Numbered from the stretch's first letter, positions 1 through 9,550 are shown. The stretch: 64,000 nt of DNA from Arthrobacter sp. Marseille-P9274 (GCF_946892675.1 NZ_CAMPOV010000001.1:2082033-2146032), one strand, 5' to 3'. The notes: generated from the sequence alone by a model not told the origin. Translations and numbers: made by a program.

Positions 1-2225
1 GTCCGCATTTGCTGATCGCCGGCACGACGGGGGCGGGCAAGTCCGAATTGCTTCGCTCGCTCGTGCTGGGCCTCGCCTGCGAGCATGCGCCGGACAAGAT
101 CAATTTCCTGTTTATCGATTTCAAGGGCGGGTCCGGCCTGGGAATCCTGGCCGACCTGCCGCACAGCAGCGGCCTACTGACGGATCTGACCGCGTCCAAC
201 GTGGCACGGGCCCTCAGTTGGCTGCGCGCGGAAGTCAGGCGGCGCGAGCTCGAATTCGCCCGCCTCGGGGTGGCGGACATCCGCGACTGTCCGCCGGGAC
301 AGCTCCCCCGGCTGCTCGTCGTCGTGGACGAGTTCCGTATGCTGGCCGACGAGGTGCCGCTCGCCATCCCGGAGCTGATGCGGATCGCCGCACTGGGCCG
401 TTCCCTGGGGCTCCACCTCGTCATGGCGACCCAACGACCGCAGGGAGCGATCTCGGCCGACATCCGCGCCAATGTCACATCTTCGATCGCCCTGCGGGTG
501 CAAACTGCGTTGGAGTCCTCGGACCTCGTCGGCACGAGCAAGGCTGCCGCAATCGCGGTCAACACGCCGGGCAGGGCCTATCTGCGTACCGGCCCGGCGG
601 AAGCACGGGAATTCCAGTCAGCGTCGGCCGCGATCATGCCGGAAGCCGCCGCCGCGGCCGCCTTCACGCTCCGGGACTGGCTCAGTCTGTCGGCCGCCGA
701 GCGCCGCAGCCACCCTCCCGCGGCGGCGGACGGCGCAGGCCCGGACCCGGCAGTCGAACTGGTCACCGAAATCCGGCAGGCGGCCGCCGCGGCCGGCAGC
801 GCGGTCCCGCTGAAGATTCCTCCGCCGCTGCCCGACCTGCTGGCCCTGGAGTCGCTCCCGCCCTCACCAAGGACGAACAGCCTGCCGCTCGGGCTGCTCG
901 ACCTGCCGTCCGTGCAGCGGCAGCTGTTGCTGGACTGGCTTCCCGAGGAGGACGGCCATCTTGCCGCACTCGGAACCAGCGGCAGCGGAACCCGGCTTGT
1001 CGTCCAGGCGGTCGCTGCGGGGGTCCTCGCGTCGTCCGCGGAGCGGCATCTTTACGTCCTCGACGGCGACGGGTCGCTGGCCTTTACCGCCGGGGCCGCC
1101 CGAACGGGCGCCTACGCGGGTCCGCTCGAGACCGATCGGGCGGCCAGAGTGCTGCAACGCCTCGCCCGGGAGGCTGCCGGCCGGATCGCCACGGATGGTC
1201 CGGCGTCGCCCGTGGCCAAAGGGGCCGCCGTCCCGTTGATCGTGCTGCTGTCCGGCTGGGGCCGCTGGTCCTCCGCCTTCCGCGACGGACGGCTGGGCTG
1301 GGCGGAGGAGTCTCTGCTGCACCTGGCACGGGACGGAGCAGCGGCCGCCATCACCCTGTGCCTTTCCGGTGACCGGGAGCTCGCCGTCGGACGGATGCTG
1401 GGCATGGCACCCAACCGGATGTTCTTCCCGGCTTTCAGCGGCCCGGAAACCCTTATGGCCTGGCCCAGGCTGCCCGCCATGGACATGCTTCCCGGCCGGG
1501 CGCTGGTCCACGGCCCCCTCGTTCCTGCCGCCGAAGCCGTGGCTCAACTGGCGCAGGTGACGATGCCTTCCCGGCGGGAAGGGAATCCTGAGCGGTCCGG
1601 CCCCGCAAGCCACCGTCCCTTCCGGATCGAACCGCTGCCGCAGGAAGTCCGTGCGGAAGACCTTCCGCGGGCCGCCGGCGATGGTTTGGTCATCGGCGTC
1701 GAAGGCGACGAACTGGGGCCGTCCGTGCTCCGCATCGAGCCCGGCGACCCCCTCATGGTCCTCGGACCCGCTGGCAGCGGCAAGACAAATCTGTTGGCCC
1801 TGCTGGCCCGGCAGGCCCAACACCGATATCGCTGCTTCCGGGTGCCGCCTGACGCTGATCCCAGCGCCTACTGGTCCTCGCTCGACGTCCCGGGACAGGG
1901 CGCCCTGCTGCTTGTCGATGACGCGCACCGGCTGGGTCCGCAAGCCCACCAGCAACTGACCCGGCTGGTAGACGGCGGAGCCTCCGCGATACTGGCGGCA
2001 CGGCCGGGGCCCGGCCTGCTCCAGCAGGTGCCGCTCGCCGTGGCCGCCCGCGGCAGCGGGCGCGGTTACGTCCTGTCGCCGGCCTCACCGGCCGACGGCG
2101 ACTTCTTCGGCCTTCGCTTGGACAGTCGGGCCGCGCCGGCAGGCCGCGCCTACCGAATCGAGCACGGCGGGGCTGTTCCCCTGCAGACCGGCTATCTGCC
2201 CGGCCAACCGGAGACGTGCGGCTAG
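1..2225 (+). CDS. EccC/FtsK-SpoIIIE-like multi-domain ATPase, 5' truncated by the window edge
   Basis: The frame is open to base 3 (reading PHLLIAG before the first possible start at 9), so the N-terminus lies outside the window. Three ATPase-like domains are visible. The first has an intact P-loop (GTTGAGKS) and a Walker B (LLVVVDEF). The second, around residues 300-510, has a degenerate P-loop (GTSGSGTR, no lysine). The third has GPAGSGKT with Walker B ALLLVDDAH. A serial arrangement of FtsK-like domains is the architecture of EccC, the motor of type VII secretion, and of FHA-linked FtsK-like proteins of actinobacteria. A DNA translocase is less likely because no FtsK gamma domain follows. 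No WXG100 or other ESX genes are visible, so a secretion role is inference. It ends in a 4-nt tail-to-tail overlap with the next gene. Confidence 0.8.
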   Translation, partial: PHLLIAGTTGAGKSELLRSLVLGLACEHAPDKINFLFIDFKGGSGLGILADLPHSSGLLTDLTASNVARALSWLRAEVRRRELEFARLGVADIRDCPPGQLPRLLVVVDEFRMLADEVPLAIPELMRIAALGRSLGLHLVMATQRPQGAISADIRANVTSSIALRVQTALESSDLVGTSKAAAIAVNTPGRAYLRTGPAEAREFQSASAAIMPEAAAAAAFTLRDWLSLSAAERRSHPPAAADGAGPDPAVELVTEIRQAAAAAGSAVPLKIPPPLPDLLALESLPPSPRTNSLPLGLLDLPSVQRQLLLDWLPEEDGHLAALGTSGSGTRLVVQAVAAGVLASSAERHLYVLDGDGSLAFTAGAARTGAYAGPLETDRAARVLQRLAREAAGRIATDGPASPVAKGAAVPLIVLLSGWGRWSSAFRDGRLGWAEESLLHLARDGAAAAITLCLSGDRELAVGRMLGMAPNRMFFPAFSGPETLMAWPRLPAMDMLPGRALVHGPLVPAAEAVAQLAQVTMPSRREGNPERSGPASHRPFRIEPLPQEVRAEDLPRAAGDGLVIGVEGDELGPSVLRIEPGDPLMVLGPAGSGKTNLLALLARQAQHRYRCFRVPPDADPSAYWSSLDVPGQGALLLVDDAHRLGPQAHQQLTRLVDGGASAILAARPGPGLLQQVPLAVAARGSGRGYVLSPASPADGDFFGLRLDSRAAPAGRAYRIEHGGAVPLQTGYLPGQPETCG

Positions 2226-2644
2226 ACGGCCCCCGGCGCAGAGCCCTTGCTCAAGTAGTCCGTCACGGGCCGGGTGAAGATGAGCAGGAGGACAACAGCC
2301 GCGGGGAGCAACAACAGCAGCCCCGGCAGTATGAGCCCGCTGGTGAAGGTGGGAAAGGCGATAACGATCACGAAGAGCTGCCAGACCAGGGCGGCCGCGC
2401 GGGTCCAGCGGTATCCGCGAAAGAAGAAGTGTCCCGCGGCGAGCAGCCAGCCGGCAAGCAAGAGCAAAAGGACCAACTGGAAGATGGCTCCGCCCATGGA
2501 CAGCGGGGTCTGCGTCATGAGGCCGTAGACGAACCAGGCCGCTGCCCCCAGCAAGGCCAAAGCCTCCAGCACCAGCACCAGCGAGATCACGATCACTGCA
2601 GCGGGCCGCCTCGCGGGCGTGGGGTCGGCGGAAGGTATTGACAC
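2222..2644 (-). CDS. Small four-helix membrane protein, function unknown
   Basis: A 140-residue protein with a short polar N-terminus and about four hydrophobic segments (roughly residues 17-42, 50-72, 82-105 and 107-130), ending in a short polar tail. I do not recognise a functional family. It begins with GTG; a weak AAGG lies 12 nt upstream. Its stop codon overlaps the stop of the convergent EccC-like gene, so there is no room for a terminator between them. It is transcribed away from whiB1, sharing the intergenic region upstream of that gene. Confidence 0.6.
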   Translation of the reverse strand: MSIPSADPTPARRPAAVIVISLVLVLEALALLGAAAWFVYGLMTQTPLSMGGAIFQLVLLLLLAGWLLAAGHFFFRGYRWTRAAALVWQLFVIVIAFPTFTSGLILPGLLLLLPAAVVLLLIFTRPVTDYLSKGSAPGAV

Positions 2645-2809
2645 ACTGGCACAGTACCTTAGATAGTCGGTAAGGAACCGAAACCAGTGATGCTACAACT
2701 GATGCCGGCATGGCCGTGTGATGAATGACTCAGGGTTTCTGAGGGATTAAGTCCGGGAACACCCTTGTTTACACAGATTTAACATGAAACGCTTTAACCG
2801 AAGCGAATG

Positions 2810-2831
2810 GGGGGCCATCAGAGCCCCCTTT
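2810..2831 (+). terminator. GC-rich hairpin with short T tail upstream of whiB1
   Basis: GGGGGC at 2810-2815 pairs with GCCCCC at 2823-2828 around a 7-nt loop and is followed by TTTA. It sits within a 260-bp AT-richer intergenic region, about 75 nt before the whiB1 start. It reads as a short intrinsic terminator or attenuator on the plus strand. No plus-strand gene ends just before it, so it may act on the whiB1 leader or end a small RNA; that part is inference. Confidence 0.45.
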
Positions 2832-2904
2832 ACTGTGAGTCCATTCGTGAAAGATTTCACAAAGAATTTTCAGCTGGACCTGTCTAAAGGAGTATGTGAT
2901 CAGC

Positions 2905-3153
2905 ATGGATTGGCGTAGCCGCGCGGCATGCCTGGACAAAGATCCGGAACTGTTCTTTCCCGTCGGAAACACAGGGCCGGCTTTGCTGCAGATCGAAGAA
3001 GCCAAGAGCGTTTGCCGGCGCTGCCCCGTCATCGACACCTGCCTGCAGTGGGCCCTCGAATCCGGCCAGGATGCCGGCGTCTGGGGCGGAATGAGCGAGG
3101 ACGAGCGCCGCGCCATGAAGCGCCGCGCCGCACGCGCCCGCCGCGCCTCCTAA
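2905..3153 (+). CDS. whiB1: WhiB-family iron-sulfur transcription regulator, WhiB1 type
   Basis: An 82-residue Wbl protein. The four cluster-binding cysteines are C9, C37, C40 and C46 (the last three as CxxCx5C), followed by the GVWGG turn and a basic tail (ERRAMKRRAARARRAS). WhiB1 proteins carry a nitric-oxide-sensitive 4Fe-4S cluster and bind the principal sigma factor; in mycobacteria WhiB1 is essential. The ATG giving MDWRSRAAC matches the family; a GTG at 2896 is only 3 nt from the AAAGGAG ribosome site, whereas this ATG is 12 nt from it. The position next to a convergent pdtaS is the same as in M. tuberculosis (Rv3219/Rv3220c). Confidence 0.93.
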   Translation: MDWRSRAACLDKDPELFFPVGNTGPALLQIEEAKSVCRRCPVIDTCLQWALESGQDAGVWGGMSEDERRAMKRRAARARRAS

Positions 3154-3167
3154 CGCGCTGCCGCTCT

Positions 3168-3202
3168 CGAAAGGCTGTCGTCCTGAGGGCGGCGGCCTTT
3201 CG
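3168..3202. terminator. Inverted repeat between convergent whiB1 and pdtaS
   Basis: CGAAAGGC at 3168-3175 and GCCTTTCG at 3195-3202 form a perfect 8-bp stem around a GC-rich 19-nt loop. It lies between two convergent stop codons and has no clear T tract. A bidirectional terminator of the GC-hairpin type is the simplest reading. Confidence 0.6.
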
Positions 3203-3220
3203 CATGCCCTTGGACCGGCG

Positions 3221-4699
3221 CTAGCGGAGCCGCTGCGGGTCCAGGTTCAGCTCGATCCCGACGCAGGTTCCTCCCCCTTCACGCGGCGTCCACTCGATGG
3301 TGCCGCCGAGTTCGCTCGTCACGAGGGTCCGCACAATCTGGAGGCCGAGCCCCTCTCCGGCCTGGTTGTCTGCCAGCCCGACCCCGTCGTCTTCGACGGT
3401 GACCCGCAGCTGCTCCCGGCCGTCCCCGCCATTCCCGCGCCGGGCCGTAAGCCAGACGGTCCCCTTCCGGCCCTTGAGTCCGTGCTCGACGGCGTTGGTT
3501 ACCAACTCGTTGATCACCAGGGCCAGCGGGGTGGCGAATTCGCTGGGCAGTTCTCCGAACTCGCCGCTTCGTTGTGTTGTCACCGTCTGGGACTCGGAGG
3601 CCACCTCCGCCGACAGCCGGAACTGCCGTCCGATCAGCTCGTCGAAGTCGACGTTCTGGGCCAGCCCCTGCGAGAGCGTTTCGTGGACCATGGCGATAGT
3701 GGCCACGCGGCGCATGGCCTGCTCCAGCCCCTGCTTCGCCTCCTCGCTGACCATCCTGCGCGACTGCATGCGGAGCAACGCCGCGACGGTTTGCAGATTG
3801 TTCTTCACCCGGTGGTGGATTTCCCGGATGGTCGCGTCTTTCGTGACCAGTTCCATCTCACGGCGCCGCAGTTCCGACACATCCCGGCAGAGCACGAGCG
3901 CGCCGAATCTCTCGTGCTGGTTGCGCAACGGTATGGCCCGCAGCGACAGGGTGACGCCGCGCGACTCGAGCTCCGTGCGCCAAGGCATCCGCCCCGTGAC
4001 GACCAGCGGCAGTGTCTCGTCAACCATGCGCCGGTCCTTCAGCAGCGCGGTGGTGATCTCGGCCAGGGACCGGCCTTCGAGGGACTCCACGTCACCGAGC
4101 CTGCGGAAGGCCGAAACTCCGTTGGGGCTGGCGTACTCGACGATCCCCTCGGCATCCAGCCTGATCAGCCCGTCGCCGACCCGTGGTGCGCCGCGCCGGG
4201 AACCTGTCGGCGAGGCGAAGTCGGGCCACAGGCCCAGGGTGCCCATGTGCAGCAGATCGTAGGCGCATTGGCGGTAGGTCAGTTCCAGGCGCGATGGCAT
4301 CCTGGAACTCGAGAGGTCCATATGCGACGTCAGGATGGCCAAGGTCCGCCCGTTGCGGACCATCGGCACCGCTTCGACCCGCATCGCCATCTCCGTGGTC
4401 CAGTCGCTCTCGCTCGAACGCTCGATGACTTGGGAACGCCGCGCGGCGTCGGCCAGGGGGAGCAGATCCGCCCGGATCCGCTCCCCCACGAAATCGGTGT
4501 GGAAGACCGTGTGCGTCGTCGATGGCCGCACATGGGCCAAAGCCACATAGCTGCCATCCGGCGTCGGCAGCCACAGTGCAAGGTCGGCGAAAGCGAGGTC
4601 GGCGATCAGCTGCCAGTCCCCTACCAGCAGATGCAGCCACTCGGCATCACCCGGAGCGAAGTCGGCATATTCGTTGATCGGATCGGTAAAGATTGCCAA
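3221..4699 (-). CDS. pdtaS: Cytosolic sensor histidine kinase, PdtaS type
   Basis: A 492-residue soluble kinase with no membrane segment. It has an N-terminal GAF-like sensor (about 10-150), a PAS domain (about 175-275), a HisKA_2 dimerisation box with IHHRVKNNLQ (phosphoacceptor probably H296), and a C-terminal HATPase with the N box (VINELVTNAVEHG) and DDGVG. In mycobacteria PdtaS phosphorylates PdtaR, an ANTAR-domain RNA-binding antiterminator; no pdtaR is in this window. The start is a TTG preceded at 10 nt by GGAG, and that site lies in the 3' end of the upstream dehydrogenase gene, which stops 6 nt before. Translation is therefore probably coupled to that gene. Confidence 0.9.
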   Translation of the reverse strand: MAIFTDPINEYADFAPGDAEWLHLLVGDWQLIADLAFADLALWLPTPDGSYVALAHVRPSTTHTVFHTDFVGERIRADLLPLADAARRSQVIERSSESDWTTEMAMRVEAVPMVRNGRTLAILTSHMDLSSSRMPSRLELTYRQCAYDLLHMGTLGLWPDFASPTGSRRGAPRVGDGLIRLDAEGIVEYASPNGVSAFRRLGDVESLEGRSLAEITTALLKDRRMVDETLPLVVTGRMPWRTELESRGVTLSLRAIPLRNQHERFGALVLCRDVSELRRREMELVTKDATIREIHHRVKNNLQTVAALLRMQSRRMVSEEAKQGLEQAMRRVATIAMVHETLSQGLAQNVDFDELIGRQFRLSAEVASESQTVTTQRSGEFGELPSEFATPLALVINELVTNAVEHGLKGRKGTVWLTARRGNGGDGREQLRVTVEDDGVGLADNQAGEGLGLQIVRTLVTSELGGTIEWTPREGGGTCVGIELNLDPQRLR

Positions 4700-4705
4700 G
4701 GTCGG

Positions 4706-7700
4706 CTAGCTCCGTACTGTCGAACGCAACAGGCGCAGGGCCACTGATAGCGAGGCCATGTCGTCCCGGTCAAGCCGATTGACTTCCTCGAACATCACCC
4801 GGGCACGCTCGATGCTTTCCGCAGTGTTGCCCTCCCATTCCTCGAGCCGCTGCATCGGCCGCCGGGCGGGATCCGTCGTCGTCATAATCGCCAGGGTGAT
4901 GTCGGTGATCGTCGAATAGAGGTCGTCGCGCATCGCAGCCCTGGCCAGCGCCTGCCACCTGTCCTCGCGCGGCAGGTTGGTAATGCGGATCAGCAACGCG
5001 TCCACGTCGAACCGGTCATACACCGCATAGTAGACGTGCGCGACGTCCTCAACCGGTTCATCGACCCGCCCTGCGATGCGGGCGATGTCCAGCAGCCCGA
5101 AGCTCTCGAACTGCTCGGCCCAGTGGTGCGCGATGGTTTCCGGCAGGTTCCACTGGTCCGCCTGTTCCCGCCATTCGCGGACCCGTTCGAGGTCCTTGCC
5201 GCTCAGGTAGTCCACCAGCCGGCTGCGCAGCGGGTCCATCAAGGGCTTGAACGTACCGATGCCCTCGTCCACCGGGGTACCGCTCTCCACATGGTTGACA
5301 TACCAACGCACCGCGCGGTCGAGAAGCCGCCGCATATCGAGATGGATCGTGGACCAGATCTCGGTCGGGAAACTGGCCGGCAGCGCGTTGAGCCCCTCGA
5401 CAAACTCGTCGAGGTCGTAGATCTCGCGCAGGGCGGAGAAGGCCCGGGCCACCCCGGCCTCGTCCACGGACGTTTCTTCCATCACGCGGAACGCGAAGGT
5501 AATGCCGCCCATATTGATCATGTCGTTGGCCACCACCGTGGCGATAATCTCCCGGCGCAGGGGATGCATCCCCAGGTCGTCGCCGAACCGCTCGACCAGC
5601 TGCCGCGGGAAATAGCGCCTCAGGACCTTGTCGAAGTACGGGTCATCGGCCAGGTTGCTCGACGCCAGCTCCCGTGACAGCTCGATCTTGGCATAGGCCG
5701 CCAGGACCGACAGTTCGGGCGACGTCAGTCCCTGGCCGCTCTCGACGCGCTCGTGCAGCTCGGCCGTCGTTGGCAGGAATTCGAGCCCGCGGTCCAGTTC
5801 TGCATGGCGCTCCAGCCAGTCCATCAGGCGTTCGAAGCTGGGGCTCCAGTCCAACACCCGCTGGCGGTCGTTGAGCAGCAGGACGTTCTGGTCGATGTTG
5901 TCTTCCAGCACCAGGGCGGCCACTTCGTCCGTCATGGAATGCAGGAGCTCGGCACGCTCGCGGGCCGGCAGCTTGCCCGCCGCAACCAGCTGGTCGACGA
6001 AGATCTTGATGTTGACCTCGTGGTCGGAGCAATCAACGCCGGCGGAGTTGTCGATGGCATCGGTGTTGAGGATGGTCCCGTTCAGGGCCGCCTCGATGCG
6101 CCCGCGCTGGGTCATGCCGAGGTTGCCGCCCTCGCCGATCACCTTGGCCCGGATGTCGCGGCCGTCGACCCGGATGCTGTCGTTGGCCTTGTCGCCGACC
6201 TCGGCGTTCGATTCGGTCGACGCCTTGATATAGGTGCCGATCCCGCCGTTGTACAGCAGATCGACCGGCGCCTGGAGAATCGCCTTGAGCAGATCCGGCG
6301 GGCTCATCGCGGTCAGCCCCTCATCCAGGCCGAGCACATGGCGCACTTCCGGCGAGATCGGAATGGACTTGACCGTCCGGGAGTAGACGCCGCCGCCGGC
6401 GCTGATCAGGTCCGTGTCGTAGTCGGCCCACGAGGAGCGGGGCAGATCGAACAGCCGGCGCCGCTCGACGAACGACCTTGCCGCGTCCGGCGCCGGGTCC
6501 AGGAAGATGTGGCGGTGGTCGAAGGCGGCCACCAGGCGGATGTGCTCCGACAGCAGCATGCCGTTGCCGAAGACGTCGCCGCTCATGTCGCCGATGCCGA
6601 CGACGGTGAAGTCTTCCTGCTGGGTATCGACGCCGAGCTCGCTGAAGTGCCGCTTGACGGATTCCCATGCTCCGCGCGCGGTGATCCCCATGGCTTTGTG
6701 GTCGTAGCCGACCGACCCGCCGGAGGCGAAGGCGTCGCCCAGCCAGTGGCCGTACTCGCGGGAAATGTCGTTCGCGATGTCCGAGAAACTCGCCGTGCCT
6801 TTGTCGGCCGCCACCACCAGGTACGAATCGTCGCCGTCGTGCCTGACCACCCGCTCCGGAGGCACCGTGGCCTGGCCCTCGGGCGTCCGCACGAGATTGT
6901 CGGTGATGTCCAGCAGGCCGCGAATGAAGGTGCGGTAGCTGGCCTGGCCCTCGGCCATCCAGGCCGACCGGTCCTCCGCGGGGTCGGGCAACTGCTTGGC
7001 GAAGAATCCGCCCTTGGCCCCGGTCGGCACAATCACCGCGTTCTTCACGGTCTGGGCCTTGACCAGCCCGAGGACCTCCGTCCGGAAGTCCTCCCGGCGG
7101 TCGGACCAGCGCAGGCCGCCGCGGGCCACCTCGCCGAACCGCAGGTGCACACCTTCGACCTGCGGGGAATACACCCAGATCTCGTATTTGGGCCGAGGGA
7201 ACGGCGCCCCTTCGATGCGGGAAGGGCTGAGCTTGAAACTGAGGTACGGCTTGTCCTGGAAATAGTTGGTCCTCAGCGTCGCATCGAGGACGTTGGCCAG
7301 GGTACGCAGCACGCGGTCCGCGTCGAGTGTGGGGACGGCCTGCAGGCCCTCATCGAGGTCGGCCCGCGCCTCTTCCACGGCCTTGGCCCGGGTTTCCTCC
7401 GGTAGGTCCGGATCGAACCTGACCTGGAACAGCCGCGTGAGGCTGTGGGCCACCTGCGGATTGGCGAGCAAGGTGTCGGCGGTGAAACCGAACGACGCCG
7501 GGAAGCCGAGTTGGCGGATGTACCTCGCGTAGGCGCGCAGCACGGCGACCTGGCGCCACGGTATCCGTTCCTGCAGCACCAGCCGGTCGAAGCGGTCGGA
7601 TTCGCTGTATCCGGTCACGACGGCGGCGAACGCTTCCTGGATCAGGTTCCCGGTTTCCAGGGGCTTGACTCCGGCCGGATACTTCAGCCCGAAATCGTAG

Positions 7701-9538
7701 AGGAAGAAGTCTTCGCCGTCGGCCGTCATGATCTCGAACGGACGCTCGTCCAGGACGTCCAGCCCGAGGTTCTGCAGCACCGGCATGATCCGGCTCAGCG
7801 ATCTCGGTTCGGGAAGGTACAGCTTGAGCCGCGCGTCCTCGTCACTGCGGACCTTCGTCTCGGGGAGATACACATGCATCAGCGGGCTGACATCGCTGTC
7901 GGCCCCGTAGGTCTCGAACCTGGCGATGTCTTCCAGCGCGTCCTCGACTTCGTAGTCCACGCGGTAACTGGCGGGGAACGCGTCGGCCCACCGGCGCGAC
8001 AGGCGGTCGGTTTCCTCACCCTCGGCCCGGCTCCGCAGCGCCTGGTCAATCGCCTCGGGCCACGACCGGGCGGCGGCCGCGAGCCGCTGCTCAAGCACAC
8101 CGGCATCCACCTGCGGCACGGCCGAACCATGCTTGAGGCGGATCCTGAAGAACAGCCGCGCCAAAGCGGACTCGGTCATCCGGGCTTCGTAATCGATGCT
8201 TTGGGGATCAAAGGTACTCCGCAGTTCGTCCTCGATGCGAAGCCTGACGGCGGTCGTGTACCGGTCCCTCGGCAGGTACACCAAGGCCGAGACGAACCGC
8301 CCGTAGATGTCCTCCCGCAGGAAAAGCCGGGTGCGGCGGCGCTCCTGCAGCCGCAGGATGCCCATCGCTATTCCGGCCAGCTCTTCCGTTTCCATCTGGA
8401 AGATTTCATCGCGCGGATAGGACTCCAAAATGGAGAGCAGGTCCTTGCCGGAATGCGAATCGGGCGGGAATCCACACAGTTTCAGGACGCCGTCGACCTT
8501 CTTTCGCACGATCGGCACGCTGCGCACGGAACTGTTGTAGGCGCTGCTGGCAAACAGGCCGATGAAACGCTGCTCGCCGTCGACGTTGCCCTGGGCGTCG
8601 AAACTCTTGATGCCGATGTAGTCCAGATAGGCGGGCCTGTGGACGCTCGACCTTGAGTTCGCCTTGGTGATGACCAGGGCGCGCTTCTCGCGGGCGCGTG
8701 CCCGGCCTTCCTCGGTGAGGTGCTGCACGTGCCGTCCGGCGGCGACATCGTGCATGATGCCCAGTCCGGTGCCCTCGCGGACCAGCAGGACGTCCTCGCC
8801 GTTCTGGTTGGCAAGGTCGTATTCGCGGTAGCCGAGGAAAGTGAAATTGCCGTCGTCGAGCCAGGACAGCAGGGCCTGGGCCTCGTCCAGATCCGGAATC
8901 TGCGCGGCGTCCCTGACGGAATCGAGAGAGGCGGCGATTTCCCGGACGCGCCGACGCATAGCGCCCCAGTCCTGCACGGCAGTCCGCACGTCCCGAAGTA
9001 CCCGTTGGATCCCGGCAATCAGCTCGTCCGACTGCTGCTCGTCCGTGATGCGAGCCGTTTCCACGGCTATCCAGGACTCGATGTAGGAGGCGTTGTCGCC
9101 CGTTCCGATGATGTCGGAAAGGTTCTGCATTGCGGCCGTGTCGCCGCTGGAGACGCCGGCGTTGGACGGCACCCGGTTCAGCTTGACGAGTTCGTGGGTT
9201 CTGCGGTTTCGGGTGGCGACGAAGATGGGGTGCGTCAGCATACGGATCGCAACGCCTTGGCGGACGATCTCGGCGGTCACGGAATCCACGAGGAAGGGCA
9301 TGTCATCCGTGACGATCATGACGACGCTGGCGTTCGCCTCGTGGCGCATCGACACCAGGGGCTGGCCCGGCGCCCGGCCGCCCGCGAGCTCGCGGTGCGC
9401 CTTGGCCCGGGCCTGGAGAACGTCAGCGCTGTAACGGCGGGCGTCGTCGTCTGCCAGATGCTCGTAATAGTTCTCGATGTAGGCCGAAGGGTAGTTGTCT
9501 GAACTTGGCAGATCCGTGAGATTGGATCCAGACGACAT
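4706..9538 (-). CDS. gdh: Large NAD-specific glutamate dehydrogenase, about 180 kDa class
   Basis: A 1610-residue protein of the large NAD-GDH class (L-glutamate to 2-oxoglutarate plus ammonium). An N-terminal regulatory half with ACT-like regions (for example VVMIVTDDMPFLVDSVTAEIVR) precedes the catalytic core, which holds the substrate-binding stretch around LRFGEVARGGLRWSDRREDFRTE (segment near residue 810) and PTGAKGGFF. The NAD-binding part follows, with VVGIGDMSGDVFGNGML. The start is the ATG giving MSSGSN, because GGGAGG lies 7 nt upstream; a longer frame to 9586 has no such site. A nested hairpin abuts this ribosome site. Mycobacterial homologues are controlled by the forkhead-associated protein GarA; whether that applies here cannot be seen. 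Confidence 0.93.
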   Translation of the reverse strand: MSSGSNLTDLPSSDNYPSAYIENYYEHLADDDARRYSADVLQARAKAHRELAGGRAPGQPLVSMRHEANASVVMIVTDDMPFLVDSVTAEIVRQGVAIRMLTHPIFVATRNRRTHELVKLNRVPSNAGVSSGDTAAMQNLSDIIGTGDNASYIESWIAVETARITDEQQSDELIAGIQRVLRDVRTAVQDWGAMRRRVREIAASLDSVRDAAQIPDLDEAQALLSWLDDGNFTFLGYREYDLANQNGEDVLLVREGTGLGIMHDVAAGRHVQHLTEEGRARAREKRALVITKANSRSSVHRPAYLDYIGIKSFDAQGNVDGEQRFIGLFASSAYNSSVRSVPIVRKKVDGVLKLCGFPPDSHSGKDLLSILESYPRDEIFQMETEELAGIAMGILRLQERRRTRLFLREDIYGRFVSALVYLPRDRYTTAVRLRIEDELRSTFDPQSIDYEARMTESALARLFFRIRLKHGSAVPQVDAGVLEQRLAAAARSWPEAIDQALRSRAEGEETDRLSRRWADAFPASYRVDYEVEDALEDIARFETYGADSDVSPLMHVYLPETKVRSDEDARLKLYLPEPRSLSRIMPVLQNLGLDVLDERPFEIMTADGEDFFLYDFGLKYPAGVKPLETGNLIQEAFAAVVTGYSESDRFDRLVLQERIPWRQVAVLRAYARYIRQLGFPASFGFTADTLLANPQVAHSLTRLFQVRFDPDLPEETRAKAVEEARADLDEGLQAVPTLDADRVLRTLANVLDATLRTNYFQDKPYLSFKLSPSRIEGAPFPRPKYEIWVYSPQVEGVHLRFGEVARGGLRWSDRREDFRTEVLGLVKAQTVKNAVIVPTGAKGGFFAKQLPDPAEDRSAWMAEGQASYRTFIRGLLDITDNLVRTPEGQATVPPERVVRHDGDDSYLVVAADKGTASFSDIANDISREYGHWLGDAFASGGSVGYDHKAMGITARGAWESVKRHFSELGVDTQQEDFTVVGIGDMSGDVFGNGMLLSEHIRLVAAFDHRHIFLDPAPDAARSFVERRRLFDLPRSSWADYDTDLISAGGGVYSRTVKSIPISPEVRHVLGLDEGLTAMSPPDLLKAILQAPVDLLYNGGIGTYIKASTESNAEVGDKANDSIRVDGRDIRAKVIGEGGNLGMTQRGRIEAALNGTILNTDAIDNSAGVDCSDHEVNIKIFVDQLVAAGKLPARERAELLHSMTDEVAALVLEDNIDQNVLLLNDRQRVLDWSPSFERLMDWLERHAELDRGLEFLPTTAELHERVESGQGLTSPELSVLAAYAKIELSRELASSNLADDPYFDKVLRRYFPRQLVERFGDDLGMHPLRREIIATVVANDMINMGGITFAFRVMEETSVDEAGVARAFSALREIYDLDEFVEGLNALPASFPTEIWSTIHLDMRRLLDRAVRWYVNHVESGTPVDEGIGTFKPLMDPLRSRLVDYLSGKDLERVREWREQADQWNLPETIAHHWAEQFESFGLLDIARIAGRVDEPVEDVAHVYYAVYDRFDVDALLIRITNLPREDRWQALARAAMRDDLYSTITDITLAIMTTTDPARRPMQRLEEWEGNTAESIERARVMFEEVNRLDRDDMASLSVALRLLRSTVRS

Positions 9539-9550
9539 CAAAACGCCTCC

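Noticed and set aside
5753-7405. 550-residue open frame opposite gdh, and similar frames at 8720-9502 and 7445-8656
   Set aside because: Antisense to a certain gene, no recognisable domain, composition typical of shadow frames.
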